Origin: an uncultured Alistipes sp.
GTDB lineage: Bacteria; Bacteroidota; Bacteroidia; Bacteroidales; Rikenellaceae
Assembly: GCA_937895825.1 (NCBI GenBank)
Contig: CALBKP010000101.1
Coordinates: forward strand, 1-11,864
Length of the DNA: 11,864 nucleotides
Reading direction: 5' to 3'
The position numbers and the translations under genes were made by a program. Of this stretch, positions 6,774 through 11,864 are shown in pieces (position 1 is the stretch's first letter; each line of letters opens with the position of its first letter). The notes beneath the pieces were generated by a model. It had not been told where the DNA came from, ran no database searches, and saw only the letters and a list, made by a program, of their open reading frames with translations.

Positions 6774-9700
6774 CTATGTAGTCGCCGCCTGAGAGCGATA
6801 CATTGTAGGTAGAGCCAAGTGTAACATCTGCGCCTGTCATCAGGTTTGTCCATGTGCCTGGGACGGGTATGCTTATGTCGAACGAAACGGAGCTATTCGA
6901 GAAGTTGCACACTACGATTACTCCACCCTCGGCTGTATTATATATAAGGTGTTTGCCTCCGAAGTCGCCATCGCCCACGTAGTAGGTGTAGCTCACTCCC
7001 TCGTGGCTATACATCGCCTCGTGGTCGGTGCGCCAGCTTATAGCCTTAGATATGGCATCGTACAAAGCCTTGCGATTGGTATTGTTGATGTAATCCCACT
7101 TTACGGGCTTTTTACCTGTGCGGCCGTTGTACTCGATAGAGTAGTCGTAGCCGAGCTCGCCAAACTGCCACATCATCTTGGGGTAGGGGGCGAGGAAGTG
7201 CAGACAATAGGCTCCCTGAAGTTGCTTCGTAAGACGCGTCCAGTCGCTCTTAAGCCAGCTCTGGCCGTAGGTTACGGCCTTATATGCGGCGCGTTCCTCG
7301 TCGTGGCTCTCAAAATAGCTCACACGACCCGAGGCTATGTCACCCGCGAAGTTACTGTTTGAGTTATAGCCCATTGTAGTCTGATAGTAGGGCTCGCACT
7401 GGTTGTTCCAGAGCATGATGTCGCGGTAGGCAGCAAGCTCGTTCTCCTCCCAGGGATCGGCAAAGTGCTCAAGGATGATATAGGCATCGTCCGAGATTGA
7501 GCGTATGGCATCGGCGTAGTCCTTGATGATGGCGATACGTGAGCTGTCGTAGGCGCTCCATGCTCCAGCGTTGCTCTCGCTCGTGCCCGAGTTTTTCTGT
7601 GTGAGACCCTTAGATAGGTCGAAACGGAAACCGTCGACCTTGTACTCCTCCAACCAGAACTTAAGCATACGTTTGAAGTAGTTGCGCGTCTCAGTGTACT
7701 CGTGGTTGAAATCGTGGTAGACGTTGTAGGGGTGGCGTGCCACGCGGTTGAAGAAGGGGTTAGCATCTGTCGTGCAATTGCTCGACGAGTCCCACCACAT
7801 CTTGGCGTAGGGGAAGAGTCCCGTGGCGTGGTTGATGACAATGTCGAGAATTACGGCGATGCCGCGCTTGTGGCACTCGTCGATGAATCTCTTATATGCC
7901 TCCTCCGTACCATAGGCCTTGTCGGTAGCGAAGTAGAAGCAGGGGTTATAGCCCCACGAGTCGTTCTGATCGAACTCATTAATAGGCATGAGCTCTATGG
8001 CGTTGATGCCCAATGCCTCGAGGTAGTCGAGCTTGGCCATGGCGGCCTTCACCGAGCCTTCGGCTGTGAAGTCGCGTAGGTGTAGCTCGTATATTGCTAA
8101 TGCGTTCTTTGTTGGACGGTCGAAGTTTGTTACGCTCCAGTTGTATGGCTCTGGCATAAGTTCGAAGACAGACACAACGTCTGAGGCGTTCGAGGGGTAG
8201 CTCTTAAGGTTGGGATAGGTCGTCGTGCTGATATATTTATCGTTCCATGGATCGAGAATCTTCTCGGCATAGGGGTCGCTTACGCGTGTGGTGCCATCGA
8301 CGAGGAATTGGTAGCCGTATTCCTTGCCTATGGTGAGGCCTTCGACCGTGAGCCAGAAGTAGTTGCCGTCCTTGTGCATAAGTGATGCGTCGTTGGCCAC
8401 GTAGCCGTTGAAATCGGCCAGAAGGTGTACCTTGCTCTTGCCTGGGGCATAGAGGGTGAATGTAGCCGTCGTGCCCGTAACCGAGACACCATACTCAGCA
8501 CCTATGGGTCGGCGGTTAAGGCTGTTGTGTACGTATATGAGTATATCTTCGCCCTTGTCCTTAAGCTCAACGTTGCCATCTTCGGAGCGGAATACGAATA
8601 CCAGATACTCGATACTCTCACCTGTGGACACACCGTAGAAGGCGCGAGGTCCACCCTTGATCGTGAGCTGCCACTTGTTGTCGCCGATGTTTGTGAGCTT
8701 GCACGCCTCGGTGTTCTCTGTCCAGTCGGCCTTAACATATCGCCAGTCGCCTACCGATGTACTCTTATCCGTGAGCACGCCAGTGTGGGCATAGATATCG
8801 CCTGTAAAGCCATCCATCACTGTTGCCGTGGTGTTTAGCGTGATAATGATATCCTCGGTGCTATTTTCGTCGAAGTTTAGTGGCGAGGTGGAGATTAGCT
8901 GTGTCTGCTCGATACCGCGCTTGACAATGGGGATAAGGATGTCTGCACCATTCTCCTTAATCTCTTTGCTGCCATCCTCGGAGCGGAATACGAAGGCTAT
9001 ATGTGTTATCTCTTCGTCGCTACCTACGCCATAGAACGTGCGTACGCCACCACGTATGGTAAACTGCCAGATGTCGTCGCCGAGGTTAACGAGTCTGCAC
9101 GCCTCGGTATTCTCTGTCCAGCCCGCCTTGACATAGCGCCAGTTGCTTGTCGAGGAGCTCTTCTCGGTGATAAGGCCCGTGTGGGCGTATATGTCGTCAG
9201 TGTAACCCTCCATTGCCGTACCCTTGGCGTTGACCAAGATTATAATCTCGCCTGTGGTGTCGTCGTAGATGGTCGCGGGGTAGGTGACAATAAGGGGCAT
9301 AGTGTCGCTGTCGATGTCGTCGGATGGGATCTCGATGACCTTCATCGGCTGTATGTGGTTGCGCTCGATGGCTACGCTCTTAGATGTAGACTTGGCTATT
9401 GTTGTGCCATCGGTAAAGAGTACCTCTACGTTGAAGCCTTTGCTAAATGTTTGAGGAGCAACGACAAAGTAAAATGCTGTGGGACTCGATGCGACGAGTT
9501 GAACGCCATTGCCACAGTCAATCGTCGTACTGCGCGATGCTACATCGTCGTCACCCGCGGTGAGTTCTAACCCAAGGCTTGCACAACTCAGCACCGCCGA
9601 GCCTGAGAGCTGCTCGTCGTTGTTGCCACTGAGTGTTAAGCTCTTAACACACTTTGTGCCCATGAGTTCTATGCGAATCCAGCCATAGGCGTTGCGGAAG

Positions 9701-10164
9701 TTGAGGTTGTCATTATCACTCACCGCCACCATGAGGTTATCTCCCAGGCCGTACGAGCCCTCGAGATGGTGTTGTGTGGCGGGGATATTGATATTTACGC
9801 TCTTAGTCGCAGGCTTGAGTTTGTAACTTGCCACGTAGGGGTATATGGCGATGATATTGTTGATTGGGACACCGCTATTTGATGTGTTGCGCACTAATGT
9901 ACCGCTCTTTTCGCCCGTAGCTCCTGTGTAGGTGAAGAGGTTGTTGGCCGTTGACTTATAGAATACTGACACCTTATCGCCCGAAGTCCAGACGGTTTGC
10001 AGCTCGTCGTTAAGCTCGATACGTGTATCGTCGTTATCGAGCGATGCTACAACATGGTGAGGGATGCCATTCTCAAAGCCTGTACCTCGGAGTTCATCGA
10101 CGTCGGCATTGGTACAGGCAATAAATAGCATACACATTGTCAAATAAAAACTCAACTTCCTCAT
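6754..10164 (-). CDS. Surface-type lipoprotein alpha-amylase (GH13) with fimbrillin-like domain and duplicated module
   Basis: This is a probable outer-membrane lipoprotein hydrolysing alpha-glucans such as starch or glycogen; 1136 residues. The signal peptide MRKLSFYLTMCMLFIAC has its lipid-modified Cys at 17, followed by acidic residues (ADVDE) that may act as a surface-export signal. About 35-280 is fimbrillin-like (VWTSGDKVSVF at 58-68; FYFVVAPQTFSKGF at 231-244). Residues 290-553 are two copies of a 132-residue module. Residues 555-650 are a CBM48-like beta domain. The GH13 barrel from about 685 has DIVINH (774-779), GFRFD with nucleophile Asp849, acid/base Glu899 in ILEHF, and HD with Asp955 in ESHDEER. 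A beta domain ends the protein. I chose the ATG at 10164 because it gives the lipobox and follows GAAGAG; the open frame reaches 10344 but passes over the promoter. The exact substrate and GH13 subfamily are not determined. Confidence 0.9.
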   Translation of the reverse strand: MRKLSFYLTMCMLFIACTNADVDELRGTGFENGIPHHVVASLDNDDTRIELNDELQTVWTSGDKVSVFYKSTANNLFTYTGATGEKSGTLVRNTSNSGVPINNIIAIYPYVASYKLKPATKSVNINIPATQHHLEGSYGLGDNLMVAVSDNDNLNFRNAYGWIRIELMGTKCVKSLTLSGNNDEQLSGSAVLSCASLGLELTAGDDDVASRSTTIDCGNGVQLVASSPTAFYFVVAPQTFSKGFNVEVLFTDGTTIAKSTSKSVAIERNHIQPMKVIEIPSDDIDSDTMPLIVTYPATIYDDTTGEIIILVNAKGTAMEGYTDDIYAHTGLITEKSSSTSNWRYVKAGWTENTEACRLVNLGDDIWQFTIRGGVRTFYGVGSDEEITHIAFVFRSEDGSKEIKENGADILIPIVKRGIEQTQLISTSPLNFDENSTEDIIITLNTTATVMDGFTGDIYAHTGVLTDKSTSVGDWRYVKADWTENTEACKLTNIGDNKWQLTIKGGPRAFYGVSTGESIEYLVFVFRSEDGNVELKDKGEDILIYVHNSLNRRPIGAEYGVSVTGTTATFTLYAPGKSKVHLLADFNGYVANDASLMHKDGNYFWLTVEGLTIGKEYGYQFLVDGTTRVSDPYAEKILDPWNDKYISTTTYPNLKSYPSNASDVVSVFELMPEPYNWSVTNFDRPTKNALAIYELHLRDFTAEGSVKAAMAKLDYLEALGINAIELMPINEFDQNDSWGYNPCFYFATDKAYGTEEAYKRFIDECHKRGIAVILDIVINHATGLFPYAKMWWDSSSNCTTDANPFFNRVARHPYNVYHDFNHEYTETRNYFKRMLKFWLEEYKVDGFRFDLSKGLTQKNSGTSESNAGAWSAYDSSRIAIIKDYADAIRSISDDAYIILEHFADPWEENELAAYRDIMLWNNQCEPYYQTTMGYNSNSNFAGDIASGRVSYFESHDEERAAYKAVTYGQSWLKSDWTRLTKQLQGAYCLHFLAPYPKMMWQFGELGYDYSIEYNGRTGKKPVKWDYINNTNRKALYDAISKAISWRTDHEAMYSHEGVSYTYYVGDGDFGGKHLIYNTAEGGVIVVCNFSNSSVSFDISIPVPGTWTNLMTGADVTLGSTYNVSLSGGDYIVLVREQ
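8506..9297 (-). repeat. Two tandem copies of a 132-codon module within the amylase gene
   Basis: Copy 1 is residues 290-421 (8902-9297) and copy 2 residues 422-553 (8506-8901), an exact 396-bp period. Over the well-conserved core (318-413 against 450-545) I count about 60 identities in 96 residues without gaps. Shared segments include DIYAHTG, WRYVKA, WTENTEAC, FYGV and FVFRSEDG. DNA identity is high in places, for example around 8701-8724 against 9097-9120. The modules sit between the fimbrillin-like and CBM48-like domains and look like beta-sandwich units. By position a glucan-binding role is likely, but I cannot assign them to a named CBM family. Confidence 0.9.
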
Positions 10165-10263
10165 ATCGTTACTCTTCAATAAAATCAGTAATGGTTGATG
10201 TTGGCTTGCGAGGTTTTGAAAAGGTGGGGGCGCGAGCCTCTTCGCGCAGCCATGCGCGCGAAT
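10165..10263 (-). promoter_or_regulatory. 5' leader of the amylase gene with competing hairpins
   Basis: Transcription from the promoter at 10270-10300 should give a leader of about 100 nt. Three GC-rich arms lie at its 5' end. In transcript order they are A (10256-10262, TTCGCGC), B (10241-10247, GCGCGAA) and C (10230-10235, TCGCGC). B pairs perfectly with A (7 bp, 8-nt loop) or with C (6 bp, 6-nt loop), not both. An ATG in the A-B loop (10253) opens a 22-codon frame, MAARRGSRPHLFKTSQANIN and on, ending in TGA at 10185, 20 nt before the amylase start. That frame has no Shine-Dalgarno and may be chance. The arms are seen in the sequence; regulation is inferred. Confidence 0.4.
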
Positions 10264-10269
10264 GTCTTG

Positions 10270-10300
10270 CAAAGGTACAAATAATTTTGCTATCGACAAT
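10270..10300 (-). promoter_or_regulatory. Bacteroidota-type promoter of the amylase gene
   Basis: On the minus strand the -7 box TACCTTTG (10270-10277) is a perfect match to TAnnTTTG. It is preceded after 19 nt by ATTG (10297-10300), a one-base-off -33 box. Expected start of transcription is near 10263. It lies downstream of the rplS terminator, so the amylase gene is an independent unit. Confidence 0.75.
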
Positions 10301-10323
10301 CGTAATTGAGAGGTGTGTGTGAT

Positions 10324-10366
10324 AAAAAAGATAAGACCGCCCAAGAGAATCTTGGACGGCCTTGTC
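10324..10366 (-). terminator. Intrinsic terminator of rplS
   Basis: In the leftward transcript, arms 10350-10366 and 10330-10346 form a 17-bp stem with one C-A mismatch and two G-U pairs, closed by a 3-nt loop. Six U (10324-10329) follow the stem. The G-U pairs exist only in the minus-strand RNA, so it is built for leftward transcription. A weaker 6-bp hairpin, CCTTGT (10360-10365) with ACAAGG (10371-10376), uses part of the upstream arm and would compete with it. Confidence 0.9.
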
Positions 10367-10404
10367 TTTTACAAGGTTGTTGGCTCAGATTATCGGGATA
10401 GTTA

Positions 10405-10413
10405 CCCCCCCCC
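10405..10413. repeat. Nine-base C/G homopolymer in the rplS 3' untranslated region
   Basis: A run of nine C on the + strand (nine G in the rplS transcript) lies between the rplS stop and its terminator. Upstream of it, GTAGC (10438-10442) and GCTAC (10448-10452) form a 5-bp hairpin over the rplS stop codon. Homopolymers this long are prone to slippage. No reading frame depends on this one. Confidence 0.6.
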
Positions 10414-10448
10414 TCGTGTTGCCAGCTCTTTGCGTCGGTAGCTGAGGG

Positions 10449-10826
10449 CTACTCCTCAGTCTTCTTAATACGACGCTCCTTGATACGAGCCTTCTTACCT
10501 GTAAGGTCACGCAAGTAGTAGATACGTGCACGACGTACTACACCATACTTGTTCACCTCGATCTTGTCGATGTGGGGTGAGTAAAGAGGGAAGATACGCT
10601 CAACACCTACACCATTCGAGATCTTACGGATTGTAAACATCTTCGTACGGCCAGAACCCTTGATCTGGATTACTACACCACGGAAGCTCTGCAAACGCTC
10701 CTTGTTACCCTCGACGATACGGTAGGTTACGGTGATAGTATCACCAGCACCAAACTTGGGCACGTCGTTCTCGCCCTTCTCCCACATCTGCTCGTTTACG
10801 AGTCTGATCAATGCATCTTTGTTCAT
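10449..10826 (-). CDS. rplS: Ribosomal protein bL19
   Basis: bL19 is a 50S subunit protein at the interface with the 30S subunit. The 125 residues are full length, with a short C-terminal basic tail. Visible features are the GDTITVTYRIVEGNKERLQSF segment split around residues 28-48, FRGVVIQIKGSG (48-59), FTIRKISNGVGVERIFPLYSP in the middle, and VVRRARIYYLR near the end, all typical of the family. The ATG at 10826 gives the standard start MNKDALIRLVNEQM. Unlike the arrangement in Proteobacteria there is no trmD-rpsP next to it: it stands alone between an amylase and an unrecognised gene. It has a strong promoter (11017-11048), a long leader and its own terminator (10324-10366). Confidence 0.98.
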   Translation of the reverse strand: MNKDALIRLVNEQMWEKGENDVPKFGAGDTITVTYRIVEGNKERLQSFRGVVIQIKGSGRTKMFTIRKISNGVGVERIFPLYSPHIDKIEVNKYGVVRRARIYYLRDLTGKKARIKERRIKKTEE

Positions 10827-11010
10827 TGTTGCAACAAATTTAAATGTTTAACGCTCAACATTATCGCTGTGCTTGTGCTACCATATTGTCACCTTCGACA
10901 ATAATCCTTCGAGCATCTGGAGCTACCCTCTTAGCATAGCTTTACGACCACCGCCAGAGCCTTCACCCCCCCTCGAAATTGCACCTACACCCTATATAAG
11001 AGGTTGATAC
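10827..11010 (-). promoter_or_regulatory. Long 5' leader of rplS with several possible stems
   Basis: The distance from the predicted transcription start to the rplS ATG is about 184 nt, long for a single short gene. In transcript order, TCTGG (10954-10958) and, after a 12-nt bulge, AGCTA (10937-10941) can pair with one continuous arm, TAGCTCCAGA (10916-10925), making a 5+5 bp stem. Next, ATTGTC (10897-10902) pairs with GACAAT (10885-10890) around a 6-nt loop. A run of seven G (10966-10972) precedes the first stem. Ribosomal-protein leaders often bind the protein they encode, so this is a candidate autoregulatory element. I do not recognise a named family. Apart from the promoter and these elements, the 304-bp gap 10827-11130 holds no gene I can support. 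Confidence 0.45.
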
Positions 11011-11016
11011 GGGCTG

Positions 11017-11048
11017 CAAAGGTATGAAAATAAATTTATTTGAGCAAA
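11017..11048 (-). promoter_or_regulatory. Consensus Bacteroidota promoter of rplS
   Basis: On the minus strand TTTG (11045-11048), a 20-nt spacer and TACCTTTG (11017-11024) match the housekeeping consensus TTTG-N19-21-TAnnTTTG exactly. The spacer is A/T-rich. Start of transcription is expected near 11010. The strength fits a ribosomal-protein gene. Confidence 0.9.
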
Positions 11049-11130
11049 GAATTTGAAAAATAATTGGTTGTGTGAGGATGTAGAAACTATGCAAGATTAC
11101 ATTGTAATGTATAAGAGTTGTTTGTTGTCA

Positions 11131-11864
11131 TTAGTTGACATACTCTTTGTAAAGCTCAACAAACTCCGAGGCATCGGATGTCTGCTCGCGGCTAAATGTC
11201 ACGGGCTCTGATATATACATCTCACCTACATATCCTGCGCTATCTTCGGCCAAGCCGCATATTACGTACTCGTTGTCGTAGGTACATAGCGCCCAGTCGG
11301 GTGACGAGGTGTAGGAGTAGTCGAGCAGGCTCTCGCGTATGGCCTCCAGGCCGTACTCCTCGACAACGCTACGTGCGAAGATGTCGAAGTGAAGTGTGGG
11401 CGATGGCTCTGCTGTGAATACCTCCACCGAGAGGAAGTAGTCGGCATATTGCAGGTAGCTTGAGTAGTATGGCTCAAGGGCTATGACCTCCGCAAGGTCG
11501 TATGCCGTGCATCGCACCTCGGTAATGGTATTGTCACCTACGTCATCCTTGGCCGTGGCAAACTCATAGAGGAAGAGGTTGGTGGTGGGGGCACCAGCAT
11601 AGAAGCCGTAGACTGCCAAGATGAACTTGGTGTTGGGCGGCAGCTGGTCGAGGTGCTCCTCGTAGTAACCCGACATCTCGAGTGGTGCGTAGTGGTCGAC
11701 GATGTAGTCGAGCTGCTCATCCTTGCTACCCGCGGGTAGGTTCGAGGCATACATCACAACGGCGGTGTAGGGGTCGTCGTTCGAGGGGGTGATAGCGATG
11801 TCCACTGAACGTGGGCGAATGTTGGTTATCGCCACGTCGAAGGTTATGTCCGAACGCTCCACGC
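11131..11864 (-). CDS. Unrecognised, probably secreted or surface protein (C-terminal part)
   Basis: The frame is open to the right edge of the window, so the N-terminus and any signal peptide are missing. About 244 residues are visible. The first 110 or so, from FDVAITNIRPRSVDIAITPS through YEFATAKDD, read like a fibronectin-III/Ig-type beta sandwich: alternating strands, 'TPSNDDPY', and 'LPPNTKFILAVYGF' resembling the 'L.P.T.Y...V' strand of such domains. The rest is acidic and rich in Tyr (DYFLSVEVFTAEPSPT; LLDYSYTSSPDWALCTYDNE) with no known catalytic motif. Multi-domain surface lipoproteins of Bacteroidales often look like this, but I cannot name a function. The first in-frame start seen, a GTG at 11862, is probably just an internal Val. 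A small palindrome ATTACA-T-TGTAAT (11096-11108) follows the gene; no clear terminator is visible before the rplS promoter. Confidence 0.7.
   Translation of the reverse strand, partial: VERSDITFDVAITNIRPRSVDIAITPSNDDPYTAVVMYASNLPAGSKDEQLDYIVDHYAPLEMSGYYEEHLDQLPPNTKFILAVYGFYAGAPTTNLFLYEFATAKDDVGDNTITEVRCTAYDLAEVIALEPYYSSYLQYADYFLSVEVFTAEPSPTLHFDIFARSVVEEYGLEAIRESLLDYSYTSSPDWALCTYDNEYVICGLAEDSAGYVGEMYISEPVTFSREQTSDASEFVELYKEYVN

Noticed and set aside
9001..9570. 189-codon open frame on the + strand opposite the amylase gene
   Set aside because: Antisense to a gene with clear domains; Cys/Val/Arg-rich translation with no family resemblance and no promoter.
10165..10344. 60-codon N-terminal extension of the amylase reading frame, up to 10344
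   Set aside because: It would start upstream of the promoter at 10270-10300 and overlap the rplS terminator, and would bury the lipoprotein signal peptide that begins at 10164.
10932..10967. 11-codon GTG frame (VKALAVVVKLC) in the rplS leader after the G7 run
   Set aside because: The G-run abuts the GTG with no proper spacing for a ribosome-binding site, and the frame is too short to support without conservation.
11096..11108. ATTACA-T-TGTAAT palindrome between the unassigned gene and rplS
   Set aside because: The arms are only 6 bp with a 1-nt centre, so no RNA hairpin can form and no U-tract follows. An operator is possible but unsupported.
10827..11130. Possible tRNA or small stable RNA in the 304-bp gap upstream of rplS
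   Set aside because: No cloverleaf, T-loop or CCA-type 3' end seen on either strand; the stems fit better as an mRNA leader.

Overview
This window looks like the chromosome of a Bacteroidales (Bacteroidota) bacterium. The evidence is the division/cell-wall gene order, an FtsI carrying a PASTA domain, a GlsB-type glycine-lipid acyltransferase, a fimbrillin-like domain on a surface-type lipoprotein, and two promoters that fit the Bacteroidota consensus (-33 TTTG / -7 TAnnTTTG). Shine-Dalgarno sequences are mostly weak or absent, which also fits. The genus cannot be fixed from the sequence. No transposase, CRISPR array, tRNA or rRNA is visible.

Positions 1-5666, read leftwards, hold the front of the dcw cluster: rsmH, ftsL, ftsI, murE and a mraY cut by the window edge. 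Gaps of 2-35 nt between the genes imply one operon. Together they make an rRNA methyltransferase, two septal wall-synthesis proteins (FtsL, FtsI), the meso-diaminopimelate-adding ligase MurE and the lipid I synthase MraY. The mraZ gene that usually precedes rsmH is not there. A divergent acyltransferase gene (5865-6746, probable glsB) occupies that side, separated by a 198-bp AT-rich region.

Positions 6754-10164 hold one large leftward gene for a lipoprotein alpha-amylase of family GH13. Its layout is lipobox, fimbrillin-like domain, two copies of a 132-residue module, a CBM48-like domain, a catalytic barrel and a C-terminal beta domain. It converges with glsB with only 7 bp between them, and a 14-bp stem spans both stop codons. 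It has its own promoter and a GC-rich leader with three arms that can pair in two mutually exclusive ways.

Positions 10165-11130 hold rplS (ribosomal protein bL19) with a strong promoter, a leader of about 184 nt with several possible stems, and a good intrinsic terminator. Runs of 7 and 9 G flank the gene in its transcript. Positions 11131-11864 hold the 3' end of an unrecognised gene, probably for a secreted or cell-surface protein.

The region is mostly ordinary housekeeping sequence. The points most worth a second look are the domain fusion and module duplication in the amylase, its leader, the rplS leader, the stem over the two stop codons, and the missing mraZ.
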